Positions 21,770 through 30,005 of a stretch of DNA of 36,940 nucleotides are shown here, in pieces (the stretch's first letter is position 1; every line of letters begins with the position of its first letter). Both the position numbers and the translations under genes were made by a program. Source of the stretch: Coriobacteriia bacterium (GTDB lineage Bacteria > Actinomycetota > Coriobacteriia > Coriobacteriales > Eggerthellaceae). The DNA is taken from contig JAUNEQ010000003.1 of the NCBI GenBank assembly GCA_030525445.1, forward strand, positions 1-36,940, written 5' to 3'. Below the pieces are notes generated by a model. The model had not been told where the DNA came from. It saw only the letters and a list, made by a program, of their open reading frames with translations, and did not search any database.

Positions 21770-22671
21770 CGGTCGGCCAGCCGCGTCACCCTCGCAGCTC
21801 GGCGGGGAAGCGCCTTGCCCTGGCACGGTTCGACATTCGTGACGAGGATGCCCACGATGATGAGTGCCATGCCGGCGCAGGTGGCGGGGCCGAACGGCTC
21901 GCCAAGCACCACGACGCCCAGGATACCGCCGACGAGCGGGCTCACCGCGAGGAGCAATCCGGCTTGCTCGGAGGTGATATGCCGCTGGGCGACCGGCTGG
22001 AACGTGAACCCGAAGCCCGTGCACACAAGCACCAGGATGGCGAGGAACATCCATTCCGTCGGGGATGAGGGAAGGGCAGGCTGTTCAAACACCAGGGCGG
22101 TGATCAGACCGAACAGCCCGATGAATCCCACCTGCAGCACGCCCAGGCACGTGGCGTCGTCATCGCGCGCCACCCGTGCGGTCACGATGATCACCACCGC
22201 ATAGAACACGGCCGCCATGAGGGCGAGGAATTCGCCGAACCCGAATTGACCCATGCCCTCTCCTGTCGTGAGCAGCATCACGCCGGCCATCACGATCGCC
22301 GTGCATGCAATGGTTTTCACGGTGGGCAAGCGGCGCGCCCCCACAGCCGCAAACAGGGGCACGAACACGATGGCGGTATTCTCGAGGAACGAAACAGTCG
22401 AAGAAGCCGTCATCGTGAGGGCAACGAGCTCGAATCCCATCACGATGAAGAACAACGCACCCAGCAGGAGGCCGTGGAGAAACGTGCGGCGGTCCATTGC
22501 GCGCAGTTTGCGGTGAAACACCAGCGCGAGCAGGGCGAAAGCGATGAGAAAGCGCAACCCCATGAGCGTGAACGGTCCCATCCCCACAAGTAGGAGCTTG
22601 CTGAACAGATACGCGGTCGCACGGGCGGCCACAACTGCCGCGAACAGCATTGCCGCTGCTTGTTTCGTCAT
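21766..22671 (-). CDS. EamA/DMT-family transporter
   Basis: A 301-residue integral membrane protein with about ten hydrophobic helices in two EamA repeats (about 5-135 and 150-285), typical of drug/metabolite exporters. Visible blocks are FTLMGLRFLIAFALLAL, the first-repeat end FVPLFAAVGARRLP, and the second-repeat end LLLAVSPLVGGILGVVVLGE. The substrate is unknown. ATG 22671 has AAAGGGCG upstream; the longer frame to 22803 crosses the divergent promoter region and is rejected. It is divergent from the LysR gene, a common regulator-target layout. Confidence 0.87.
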   Translation of the reverse strand: MTKQAAAMLFAAVVAARATAYLFSKLLLVGMGPFTLMGLRFLIAFALLALVFHRKLRAMDRRTFLHGLLLGALFFIVMGFELVALTMTASSTVSFLENTAIVFVPLFAAVGARRLPTVKTIACTAIVMAGVMLLTTGEGMGQFGFGEFLALMAAVFYAVVIIVTARVARDDDATCLGVLQVGFIGLFGLITALVFEQPALPSSPTEWMFLAILVLVCTGFGFTFQPVAQRHITSEQAGLLLAVSPLVGGILGVVVLGEPFGPATCAGMALIIVGILVTNVEPCQGKALPRRAARVTRLADR

Positions 22672-22783
22672 GAACGCCCTTTCGCCAAACTCCCCTATCA
22701 CGCATTCATTGTAGGGAGGCGGTTTCTTTGCGTATAGCGCTACAATCTCAATGTTATTTTGAGCAATCATCAAGGATAAGACC
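22672..22783. promoter_or_regulatory. Divergent EamA/LysR control region
   Basis: Two dyads lie in the 112-bp gap: TAGCGCTA (22735-22742) and CTCAA (22747-22751) with TTGAG (22759-22763). On the minus strand TACAAT (22708-22713) is a possible EamA -10; on the plus strand TTGCGT (22728-22733) with TGTTAT (22752-22757) could be the lysR promoter. LysR regulators usually bind such divergent regions, so these are candidate sites. Confidence 0.4.
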
Positions 22784-23662
22784 ATGGATTCGGCGAAATG
22801 CACCGCGCTCCTGAAAGCGCTTGAACTCGGAAATCTTTCGGCCGCAGCAGACGCGCTGGGCTATACGCCGTCGGGCATAAGCCGCATGATGGCCTCGCTT
22901 GAACAGGAACTCGGGTTCCCCCTGCTCATCCGCAGCAAATCGGGCGTGTCGCCTACCCCCGATTGCGTTCGCCTAATGCCGGCATTCACCGAACTCGCCG
23001 CGGCAGGTCGCACGCTTGAGGAAACCGCCGCGCATATCCGCGGCGCCGAGGTGGGCACCGTGCGCATGGGAACCGCCTATCCCCAGTTCTATGGTGTGCT
23101 CGCTGGCATCCTCGCCGACTTCGGCGGGGAACACCCCCGCATCCGCGTCGAGCTCTCGCTCGCGAACAGCACCCCGCTTGCGCGCCAGCTCGAATCGCAC
23201 GCGATCGACCTGTGCCTCATCAGCAGGCGCGAGGGCAATTTCGATTGGGAGCCGCTGCTCCAGGATGAGCATGTCGCGCTCGTGTCAGCCCAGCATCCCC
23301 TGGCAGATGCGCCGGCCCTGCCCATCACACGCTTCGCCGAAGACGATTTCATCGAGGTGTATCCCGGCGAGGAGAGCGACAACTCGCGCCTGCTCGCGCG
23401 CCACGGCATTACCCCGAACACGCGATTCACCGTCATCGACACGCAGGCCGCGCATGAATTGGTGGCCGCAAACCTGGGCATCACGCTTATGAACAACCTA
23501 TATGCGAAAGACCTGGAGGGACGCATCCGCATCTTGCCGCTCGATCCCCCGGCATCGGTCGAGATCGGCATCGCATCCGCTGCCGAAGCGATCCAGCCGC
23601 CTTCGGTGCGGGCGTTCACAGCGTTTGCCCTCCCCCGATTGCGGGATGCCATCGGGGCGTAA
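22784..23662 (+). CDS. LysR-family transcriptional regulator
   Basis: A 292-residue LysR regulator. The N-terminal winged HTH is GNLSAAADALGYTPSGISRM (about 17-36), followed by the LEQELGFPLLIRSKSGVSPT block. A periplasmic-binding-protein-like effector domain follows (about 90-290), with GTVRMGTAYPQFYGVLAGIL at its start and VAANLGITLMNN near its end. It is divergent from the EamA transporter, probably its target, and 86 bp upstream of the aldo/keto reductase on the same strand, which may be a second target. The effector is unknown. AAGGATAAG precedes the ATG. Confidence 0.88.
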   Translation: MDSAKCTALLKALELGNLSAAADALGYTPSGISRMMASLEQELGFPLLIRSKSGVSPTPDCVRLMPAFTELAAAGRTLEETAAHIRGAEVGTVRMGTAYPQFYGVLAGILADFGGEHPRIRVELSLANSTPLARQLESHAIDLCLISRREGNFDWEPLLQDEHVALVSAQHPLADAPALPITRFAEDDFIEVYPGEESDNSRLLARHGITPNTRFTVIDTQAAHELVAANLGITLMNNLYAKDLEGRIRILPLDPPASVEIGIASAAEAIQPPSVRAFTAFALPRLRDAIGA

Positions 23663-23748
23663 CGTGCAACCCAAAAGCCGGCAAATGACCCTGGGTCGTT
23701 GACCAGCATCTAGCGTAGGATGGTCCCAGGAGACGAAACGGAGGAACC

Positions 23749-24873
23749 ATGAGTAACGATTTCGCGAATGTGGCAAAGCTCGGGTTCGGGTGCATGCGCC
23801 TGCCCCTCACCAACCCGGATGACGTGAAGAGCATCGACATCCCGCACTTCGAGCAGATGGTGGACGCCTTCCTGGAGGCAGGCGGCACCTATTTCGACAC
23901 CGCATTCGTCTACCACGAGGGCGAATCCGAGGTCGCGCTGCGCAAGGCGCTTGTGGAGCGCCATCCACGCGACAGCTTCACGCTCGCCACGAAGTGCCTG
24001 GCCTGGGCGTTGCCCGACGAGGCGACCGCGAAAGCGTGCCTGGACATCTCGCTCGAGCGGCTGGGCACCGACTACGTCGACTTCTACCTGCTGCACAACG
24101 TGGGCGACCCGCGCACTGCCGTGTTCGACAAGTACGGCATGTGGGACTACATCGCCGAGCAGAAGGCAGCGGGCAAGATCCGTCACATCGGATTCTCGAT
24201 GCACGACGGCGCCGATTGCCTGGACAAGCTGCTCACCGACCACCCCGAGATGGACTTCGTGCAGCTGCAGGTGAACTATCTGGATTGGGACGACCCGGTG
24301 AACGAAAGTGCCCGTTGCGTGGAGGTGGCCCGCAAGCACGGCAAGCCCATCGTGGTGATGGAGCCCGCACGCGGCGGCAACCTCGTGCGCCTGCCCGAAC
24401 GCGCGGCTGCACCCCTGCGTGCCTGCAACCCCGAAGCGAGCCTCGCGAGCTGGGCATACCGCTTCTGCTATCACGTGCCCGGCGTGATGTGCGTGCTTTC
24501 GGGCATGTCCAACATCGACCAAATGCGCGAGAACCTCGCCGACTGGAAGGCCGATGTGCCTTTCACGCCCGAAGAGGAAGCTGCGCTGCAGCAGGCGGTT
24601 GCCGCGCTGCGCGCCGTGCCCACTGTACCCTGCACGAACTGCCGCTACTGCGTGAAGGAATGCCCGCAGGGCGTGCTCATCCCCGAATGCCTGCAGCTGC
24701 TGAACATGGACGCGATGATGGACGACCGCGCGTTCGTGAAACATAACTACACGTGGCGAACCCGCGCCGGCCATGCAAGCGAATGCATTCAATGCGGTTC
24801 GTGCGAAGCCATGTGCCCGCAACACATCGACATCATCGACCAGCTGCAACGTTGCGTGGAGGCATTCGAATAA
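23749..24873 (+). CDS. Aldo/keto reductase with C-terminal ferredoxin domain (paralogue 1)
   Basis: A 374-residue protein. Residues 1-290 form an aldo/keto reductase TIM barrel with the catalytic tetrad visible as Asp and Tyr in YFDTAFVYHEG, Lys in LATKC and His in YLLHNVGD. Residues 300-365 carry two 4Fe-4S motifs, CTNCRYCVKECPQG and CIQCGSCEAMCPQH. Such fused enzymes in anaerobes may take electrons from ferredoxin rather than, or as well as, NADPH. The substrate is unknown. GGAGG precedes ATG 23749. A short palindrome, GACCC-T-GGGTC (23687-23697), lies upstream and may be an operator for LysR. DUF1810 follows 33 bp later. Confidence 0.9.
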   Translation: MSNDFANVAKLGFGCMRLPLTNPDDVKSIDIPHFEQMVDAFLEAGGTYFDTAFVYHEGESEVALRKALVERHPRDSFTLATKCLAWALPDEATAKACLDISLERLGTDYVDFYLLHNVGDPRTAVFDKYGMWDYIAEQKAAGKIRHIGFSMHDGADCLDKLLTDHPEMDFVQLQVNYLDWDDPVNESARCVEVARKHGKPIVVMEPARGGNLVRLPERAAAPLRACNPEASLASWAYRFCYHVPGVMCVLSGMSNIDQMRENLADWKADVPFTPEEEAALQQAVAALRAVPTVPCTNCRYCVKECPQGVLIPECLQLLNMDAMMDDRAFVKHNYTWRTRAGHASECIQCGSCEAMCPQHIDIIDQLQRCVEAFE

Positions 24874-24906
24874 CCGTGCCGTAGCCCGGCAGGGAAAGGA
24901 GCCGCG

Positions 24907-25353
24907 ATGCAGTTCGACCTGGACCGCTTCAAGAAGGCGCAAGAGCGTGACTACGCGACAGCGCTCGCGGAGCTTCGCGCGGGGCGCAAGCGCACGCATT
25001 GGATTTGGTACGTGTTTCCGCAGATCGACGGGCTTGGCCGCAGTTCGACCGCACGGTATTACGCCATATCGGGGCTTGATGAGGCCAAGGCCTACCTTGC
25101 CGACCCCATGCTGGGATCGCGCCTGCTTGAATGCGCGCAGGCGTTGTTGGACCTGCCCACCAACGACCCTCGCGCCGTGCTTGGCTTTCCCGACGACCTC
25201 AAGGTCTGCTCGTCGATGACGCTCTTCGAGATCGCCGGCGAAGATGATGCCCGGTGGAAGGCGTTCGGCCGCGTGCTCGACAAGTACTACGGAGGCACCC
25301 GCGACCAGGCAACACGCAACCTTCTGGAAGGCTCCACGCCGAATCACCGTTGA
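24907..25353 (+). CDS. DUF1810 family protein
   Basis: A 148-residue protein matching the DUF1810 pattern: FDLDRFKKAQERDYATAL at the start, KRTHWIWYVFPQIDGLG (the hallmark block, about 29-45), then STARYYAISGLDEAKAYL, MTLFEIAG and a C-terminal LDKYYGG. The fold is small, all-helical and cytoplasmic. Its function is not known to me. GGAAAGGAG precedes ATG 24907. It lies 33 bp after the aldo/keto reductase and is probably co-transcribed, but a functional link is not evident. Confidence 0.9.
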   Translation: MQFDLDRFKKAQERDYATALAELRAGRKRTHWIWYVFPQIDGLGRSSTARYYAISGLDEAKAYLADPMLGSRLLECAQALLDLPTNDPRAVLGFPDDLKVCSSMTLFEIAGEDDARWKAFGRVLDKYYGGTRDQATRNLLEGSTPNHR

Positions 25354-25370
25354 TGCGTTGGCCAACCGCT

Positions 25371-25434
25371 CAGCGCGAGACGCCCCCACTTTGCCATCTC
25401 CGCCGGCAGCGCGCGAGACGCCCCCACTTTGCCA
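25371..25434. repeat. 28-bp direct repeat
   Basis: The same 28 bases, ending in CCCCCACTTTGCCATC, occur at 25371-25398 and 25407-25434 with a 36-bp period. The second copy runs into the left end of the family C palindrome. This looks like duplication of the element's edge plus adjacent DNA. Confidence 0.75.
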
Positions 25435-25542
25435 TCCCGAGCGGAGGCGGCGCAGCCGCCGGAGTCGAGGGACCTCTCGCTAGTTGGGAACGGCATCAAC
25501 CAGCAAGAGGCCCCTCGACTCGCTTTGCTCACTCGGGCTAAC
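25427..25542. repeat. Repeat family C, intergenic copy
   Basis: The left half (TTGCCATCCCGAGC ... AGTCGAGGGACCTC, 25427-25474) and a decayed right half (GAGGCCCCTCGACT ... ACTCGGGCTAACAA, 25505-25542) correspond to the palindrome at hydE (7841-7937). The right half has several mismatches, suggesting an older insertion or loss of selection. It lies outside any gene, unlike the two hyd copies. Confidence 0.82.
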
Positions 25543-25587
25543 AAAGGGTCCGCTCGTTCAAGGTGACAATGGGGCGGTTTAATCCGA

Positions 25588-25618
25588 TTGACTTAAACCC
25601 AGCTTTAAGTTCGATAAT
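25588..25618 (+). promoter_or_regulatory. Second MerR-type promoter
   Basis: TTGACT (-35, 25588-25593) and GATAAT (-10, 25613-25618) are 19 bp apart. The spacer holds the inverted repeat CTTAAA-CCCAGC-TTTAAG (25592-25609). The design matches the promoter at 3581-3611: same -35, same spacer length and the same TTAAA...CTTTAA half-sites. It therefore probably responds to the MerR regulator at 3103 or a close homologue. Confidence 0.75.
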
Positions 25619-25653
25619 CAGGCCAAAGCACAGTCGAACGAACGGGAATCATC

Positions 25654-26781
25654 ATGGAAAACGCGACGCGTAACGCATACTTGGGCGCCAACACGGGAAA
25701 GCTAGGCTTCGGCATGATGCGCCTGCCCCACAAGCTGGCGCGTACCGACATCGCACAGACAAGCCAGATGGTCGACGAATTCCTGGAGGCAGGATTCACG
25801 TACTTCGACACAGCTTATGTTTATGTGGGTTCGGAAGAAGCCACGCGCAAAGCGCTGGTGCAGCGCCATCCGCGCGACTCGTTCACGCTGGCCACCAAGG
25901 TGTACCCGAAAGCCTCTCCCACGGCGAAGGCGGCGAAGGGGCAGCTGGGCACCAGCCTGAAACGCCTGGGCACCGACTACATCGACTACTACCTGCTGCA
26001 TTCCATCACCGATTCCGACTATGAGCGATACGACAAGCTGGGGCTCTGGGATTTCGCCGCGGAACGCAAGCGTGCAGGCGTCATCCGCCATGTGGGCTTT
26101 AGCTTCCACGGAGGGCCGGTCGTGCTCGACCGCGTGCTCACGCAGCATCCCGAGGCGGAATTCGTGCAGCTGCAGCTGAACTACGCCGACTGGGAGAATG
26201 CCCGCGTGCAATCGCGTGCGAACTACGAAGTGGCCCGCGCCCATAACGTGCCCATCGTGGTGATGGAGCCGGTGAAGGGCGGCAACCTGGCGAACCCGCC
26301 GGCAAACGTGAACGCCCTGTTCAAGGCCGCAAATACCCAGGCATCAGCCGCCTCTTGGGCCATTCGGTTCGCAGCATCGCTCGATGGCGTGATCACCGTG
26401 CTTTCCGGCATGAGCAACCTCGCGCAGCTGCGCGATAACGTTTCGTACATGCGCGACTTCAAGCCGCTTTCCGCCGAAGAAATGCTGGTAATACGCGAAG
26501 CCCAGGAACTCATGGGCGCGGCAACCCGCATCGGGTGCACGTCATGCGGTTACTGCGTAGAAGGCTGCCCGCAGCGCATTCCCATCCCCGAGGTCTTCAG
26601 CGCCATGAACGAACGGCTCGACGGGCGGCTCGAGGCAGCGCAAGCGCACTATAAGCTCGCGGTGGCGGGCAAAGGCCGTGCCTCCGATTGCATCGCCTGC
26701 GGCGCCTGCGAGGATTCATGCACCCAAAACCTGCCCATCATCGAGCATCTGGCGGAGTGTGCCCACGCTTTCGACGAGTAG
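25654..26781 (+). CDS. Aldo/keto reductase with C-terminal ferredoxin domain (paralogue 2)
   Basis: A 375-residue paralogue of the protein at 23749. Catalytic residues appear in YFDTAYVYVGSEE (Asp, Tyr), LATKVYPK (Lys) and YLLHSITD (His). The C-terminal clusters are CTSCGYCVEGCPQR and CIACGACEDSCTQN; the second ends in CT rather than CP. It probably reduces an aldehyde or ketone with electrons from ferredoxin and/or NAD(P)H. It is preceded by a MerR-type promoter instead of the GC palindrome before paralogue 1, so the two enzymes likely answer different signals. The ribosome-binding site is weak (CGGGA). Confidence 0.9.
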   Translation: MENATRNAYLGANTGKLGFGMMRLPHKLARTDIAQTSQMVDEFLEAGFTYFDTAYVYVGSEEATRKALVQRHPRDSFTLATKVYPKASPTAKAAKGQLGTSLKRLGTDYIDYYLLHSITDSDYERYDKLGLWDFAAERKRAGVIRHVGFSFHGGPVVLDRVLTQHPEAEFVQLQLNYADWENARVQSRANYEVARAHNVPIVVMEPVKGGNLANPPANVNALFKAANTQASAASWAIRFAASLDGVITVLSGMSNLAQLRDNVSYMRDFKPLSAEEMLVIREAQELMGAATRIGCTSCGYCVEGCPQRIPIPEVFSAMNERLDGRLEAAQAHYKLAVAGKGRASDCIACGACEDSCTQNLPIIEHLAECAHAFDE

Positions 26782-26865
26782 GGGCCCGGCCAACGAGGCA
26801 AGGCGCCAGCAACGCCCTTCGCGCTATCCCAACGCCATCCCGCAGGAGCAAACTCCACGTGGCGA

Positions 26866-26871
26866 TATAAT
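26866..26871 (+). promoter_or_regulatory. Candidate -10 for DUF2252 gene
   Basis: A perfect TATAAT lies about 30 bp before the start codon in an otherwise GC-rich spacer. No good -35 is seen at 16-18 bp upstream, so an activator may be needed, or the site may be fortuitous. Confidence 0.5.
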
Positions 26872-26901
26872 GGCGTGGCCGACAACCACGAGGAGGTACA
26901 A

Positions 26902-28380
26902 ATGGGCAGAATTCGTTCGATCGAGCTCGCGCGGGAACTGTTGCGCAGCGCATTCGACGCAACCGATGCACGCACCCCTGAAGAGCGCAAGGCGCATGGG
27001 GCGGAGCTGCGCGAAAACGTCCCTTTGAACACGCACGCCCTGTGGAACGCGCCGGAAGACCGCCCAGACCCGGTCGCCCTCTTGAAGAGCCAGGGCGAAT
27101 CGCGCGTGCAGGCCTTGTTGCCGTTGCGTTATGAGCGTATGTCGGCATCTGCGTTCACGTTCTACCGCGGCGGGGCGCTCATCATGGCGTCCGACCTCAA
27201 CAACACGCCGTCCTCGGGTATTGAAGTGCAGGCGTGCGGCGACGCGCATATCTCGAACTTCGGGCTTTTCTCATCACCCGAACGGCGCACGGTGTTCGAC
27301 ATCAACGACTTCGACGAGACCGCGCGTGGGCCGTGGGAATGGGATGTGAAACGCCTCGCCACGAGCGTTGAAATCTGCTGCCGCGACCGCGGATTCGATA
27401 AGAAGCAGGCAAAACGCATCACGCGTCTGTGCGTGCGATCGTATCGCGAGGCCATGGCTCAATTCGCGCAGATGGGCCATCTGGAGGTGTGGTACGCGCA
27501 TCTGGACGTCGACACCCTGATGGGCGTATTTGCGGACAAAACCACAAAGGCCAACCGCAAGCAGGCCGAGAAGATCGTGAGCAAGGCAAAAGCCAAGAAC
27601 AGCGCCCGCGCAATCATGAAGCTCACCGAAGTCGTCGATGGCGAGCTGCGCATCGTGAGCGACCCGCCTATCGTCGTCCCCATGCGCGACATGGCCGCCA
27701 AGGAAGGACGCAACGGCGACTTCACTGCCGAAGACATGGAAAAGCTCGTGCGGCTTGCCTTGGCCGGGTACCGCCGGACCTTGCCCTTGGACAAGCGCCG
27801 CCTGGTGCAGCTGTATCGCGGCGTGGACATCGCCCACAAGGTCGTTGGCGTGGGCAGCGTGGGCACCCGAGCGCTCATCGTGGTGATGCAAGGCGCCAGC
27901 AGCGATGACCATCTGGTTCTGCAAATCAAGGAGGCGCAGGAATCCGTGCTCGAGCGGTTCTGCGGCAAGAGCGAGTTCTCGCATCATGGCGAGCGCGTGG
28001 TGGAAGGCCAGCGCGCAATCCAGACGGCAAGCGATATGCTGCTGGGCTGGTGCAGCCTGCCAGATCCCAGTGGCAAGATGAAGGATTATTACGTTCGCCA
28101 GCTATGGGACGGCAAGGGATCCATCGACCTCACGGTCATCGACGAGGAGAGGCTCGAAAGGCTCGCGAGCGTAGCTGGCTGGACGCTCGCCCATGCCCAT
28201 GCTCGCACGGGCGATCGTTTCGAAATCGCCGGCTATCTGGGCGAAGACGACACGTTCGACAAGGCCGTCGCAAAATTCGCCCGTGCCTATGCGAACCAAA
28301 ACGAAGCCGATTACGCCCGTTTCATGCAGGCGCTCGATGACGGCGAGCTACCCCGCAACGATGCGGAAAACGCCGAATAG
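26902..28380 (+). CDS. DUF2252 family protein
   Basis: A 492-residue DUF2252 protein. Characteristic blocks are RYERMSASAFTFYRGGA, CGDAHISNFGLF, FDINDFDETARGPWEWDVKRL, YVRQLWDGKG and the C-terminal LAHAHARTGD. The family resembles aminoglycoside-phosphotransferase/kinase-like folds (GDAHxxNFG and DFD motifs match a catalytic HxxN and metal-binding D), so a small-molecule kinase role is plausible but unproven. ATG 26902 is chosen because AGGAGGT (26891-26897) precedes it; the GTG at 26875 would lie upstream of this site. An esterase gene follows 19 bp later. Confidence 0.9.
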   Translation: MGRIRSIELARELLRSAFDATDARTPEERKAHGAELRENVPLNTHALWNAPEDRPDPVALLKSQGESRVQALLPLRYERMSASAFTFYRGGALIMASDLNNTPSSGIEVQACGDAHISNFGLFSSPERRTVFDINDFDETARGPWEWDVKRLATSVEICCRDRGFDKKQAKRITRLCVRSYREAMAQFAQMGHLEVWYAHLDVDTLMGVFADKTTKANRKQAEKIVSKAKAKNSARAIMKLTEVVDGELRIVSDPPIVVPMRDMAAKEGRNGDFTAEDMEKLVRLALAGYRRTLPLDKRRLVQLYRGVDIAHKVVGVGSVGTRALIVVMQGASSDDHLVLQIKEAQESVLERFCGKSEFSHHGERVVEGQRAIQTASDMLLGWCSLPDPSGKMKDYYVRQLWDGKGSIDLTVIDEERLERLASVAGWTLAHAHARTGDRFEIAGYLGEDDTFDKAVAKFARAYANQNEADYARFMQALDDGELPRNDAENAE

Positions 28381-28399
28381 ATCCACGCGAAGGAAGGTC

Positions 28400-29068
28400 A
28401 TGCACTACATCAATGCAGGTGATCGCCGTGTGTATCGCAGCACGCATGACCCCGCGGCGCCGGTTATCTACGTGGTCGACGCCCCGGAGCACCCCTTCGA
28501 AATCGCCGATATCGCCAATGGGCTCGCATGCACCGTCGTGAAAGTGCCCATCAGCGAGTGGAATGACAGCCTCACCCCATGGCCAGCGCCGGGCCTGTAT
28601 CGCGGGGAAGCGGATTTCAAAGGAGGCGCGAGCCGCACGCTTGCCGCGCTCTGCGACGAGGTAATACCCCTGGTGGAACGGGAAGAGGGCCTGGCGCCAA
28701 CCAGGCGGGCGATCTGCGGATACTCGCTCGGCGGGCTTTTCGCGCTGTATGCGTTCACGCACAGCGACCGCTTCAATGCCTGCGCATGCCTTTCGGGCTC
28801 GGTGTGGTATGAGGGGTGGGTCGAGCACCTGCGCGGGCTCGACTTCGACGGCACGGGCACGTTCGCCTTCCTCTCGATAGGCACGAAAGAGAAGCGCGCC
28901 GCACTCGCGATTTTGCGCACCGTGCAAGACAACATGCAAGCCTGCGCGGACATCCTGCGCAGCCACGGCTGCGAAACCGAATACGCCGTGGGCCCCGGCA
29001 ACCACATGCAGCTCCATCGGGAGCGCTTCGCCGCCGGCCTCGCCGCACTCGACGCGCATTTGCAATGA
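28400..29068 (+). CDS. Alpha/beta hydrolase (esterase D/enterochelin-esterase-like)
   Basis: A 222-residue alpha/beta hydrolase. The nucleophile elbow is GYSLGG (Ser near residue 114), the family His is likely in GPGNHMQLH near 198, and the segment SIGTKEKRA sits where the acid loop is expected. It resembles putative-esterase (Fes/IroE/EsD-like) proteins that hydrolyse small carboxylic esters. There is no signal peptide, so it is cytoplasmic. AAGGAAGG precedes ATG 28400. It is 19 bp after the DUF2252 gene in the same orientation and probably forms a two-gene operon with it. Confidence 0.83.
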   Translation: MHYINAGDRRVYRSTHDPAAPVIYVVDAPEHPFEIADIANGLACTVVKVPISEWNDSLTPWPAPGLYRGEADFKGGASRTLAALCDEVIPLVEREEGLAPTRRAICGYSLGGLFALYAFTHSDRFNACACLSGSVWYEGWVEHLRGLDFDGTGTFAFLSIGTKEKRAALAILRTVQDNMQACADILRSHGCETEYAVGPGNHMQLHRERFAAGLAALDAHLQ

Positions 29069-29078
29069 CCCCCCATTG

Positions 29079-29105
29079 AACCAAAGGGGACAATCCCCTT
29101 TGGCC
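29079..29105. repeat. Palindromic repeat family A, copy 3
   Basis: The left arm AACCAAAGGGGAC (29079-29091) is intact; the right arm reads ATCCCCTTTGGCC (29093-29105), mismatched at its outer two bases and one inner base. It starts 10 bp after the esterase stop and may act as its terminator. It is a member of the same family as 2435, 9350 and 33161. Confidence 0.75.
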
Positions 29106-29134
29106 TACTCCCCGGGGCATGCCGGCCCATTTCC

Positions 29135-29169
29135 TTGACATGCATAGGTTTCGTGAATACCATGCACGT
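29135..29169 (+). promoter_or_regulatory. Promoter of membrane protein/TetR pair with operator-like dyad
   Basis: A perfect -35 TTGACA (29135-29140) and a -10 TACCAT (29158-29163) are 17 bp apart. Inverted half-sites ACATGCAT (29138-29145) and ATGCACGT (29162-29169), 7 of 8 matching, bracket the spacer, so a regulator bound there would block polymerase. The TetR encoded second in this operon is the obvious candidate. Confidence 0.65.
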
Positions 29170-29195
29170 AAAGAAATCGCATGCGAGGAGGGCCC

Positions 29196-29996
29196 ATGGA
29201 CTTCATCAACAGCTGGTTTGCCACCTACCCCACGGGAGTCGATCTGACGCTTTCGGACTTCACGTACTCCCTGAGTCTGCAAAACCCGGACTTCCCGATG
29301 ACGCTCGCCGTGCTGCTCATCACGTTCCTGCTGGGATTCCTCGTATACGTGTATTCATTCGTGCTCGTGCTGCGCGAAAAGAGCGCGCCCTACCCGCTGT
29401 GGATGCACACCTTCTATTGCGCCGCCGACTTCATGGGCATCTGGGTGTTCTGGGCCGCCTATCAGGCGGTGGGCGGATTCTGGTTCTTCATGCTCGGCGT
29501 CGTTGGCGAAATCGTCTGGGTGGGCTTCGAGATCTTCTGCCTGTATCACGCCGTCACCACGGAACGGAAGGCCCTCTTCGGCGAAAACGGCACGCTCAAG
29601 CATGCCGTGCTCGTGACGCTCGCGCAAATCGCGATCTTCTTCGTATCGCTCAACTTCCTGCGCGTGGAGCTCGGCGACGTCTCGATGTTCAAGTTCTGGA
29701 TCTTCACGCAGGTCATCATCGTCTGCGCGCCCGGACTCTTCTGGCGCGAACGCGGCACGCGCATCGGCGCCTGCTGGCAGCTCGTCATCGTGCTCGCGCT
29801 CGTCGCCATCATGTCGTTCAACCCCATGGGCAACATGTGGTCGCTCATCAGCCCGTATTTCGCACCCGAGAACAATCCCTGGTTCTACGTCATGGGCGCC
29901 GTGGTGGTGTGGTTCGCGATATACGACGTGTATGTCTATGCAAAACTCCCGAAGAAACCCGCGGTGCTGGAAAACGGCAAGAAGCCCATTTGGTAA
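29196..29996 (+). CDS. Multi-pass membrane protein of unknown function
   Basis: A 266-residue protein with about seven hydrophobic helices and a short, non-signal N-terminus. Helices are visible around LAVLLITFLLGFLVYVYSF, GIWVFWAAYQAVGGFWFFML, AVLVTLAQIAIFFVSLNFL, IIVCAPGLFW, QLVIVLALVAIMSF and FYVMGAVVVWFAIYDVYVYA. Tryptophan-rich blocks (PLWMHTFYCAADFMGIWVFW) and GEIVWVGFEIF are distinctive, but I do not recognise the family. ATG 29196 is set by GAGGAGGG (29185-29192). It is followed 9 bp later by a TetR gene, as efflux or membrane-modifying proteins often are. Confidence 0.8.
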   Translation: MDFINSWFATYPTGVDLTLSDFTYSLSLQNPDFPMTLAVLLITFLLGFLVYVYSFVLVLREKSAPYPLWMHTFYCAADFMGIWVFWAAYQAVGGFWFFMLGVVGEIVWVGFEIFCLYHAVTTERKALFGENGTLKHAVLVTLAQIAIFFVSLNFLRVELGDVSMFKFWIFTQVIIVCAPGLFWRERGTRIGACWQLVIVLALVAIMSFNPMGNMWSLISPYFAPENNPWFYVMGAVVVWFAIYDVYVYAKLPKKPAVLENGKKPIW

Positions 29997-30005
29997 CATG
30001 GCCCT

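Larger units (their letters stand above)
25354..25653. other. Repeat-filled intergenic region before second aldo/keto reductase
   Basis: This 300-bp gap consists largely of a 28-bp direct repeat, a family C palindrome, and the MerR-type promoter of the downstream gene. No coding sequence is supported in it. Confidence 0.6.

Noticed and set aside
23710-25389. 559-codon minus-strand ORF opposite the aldo/keto reductase and DUF1810 genes
   Set aside because: It is a shadow frame spanning two convincing plus-strand genes, and has no motif.
25371-25434. CRISPR array
   Set aside because: There are only two repeat units with an 8-bp gap, no spacer series and no cas genes.
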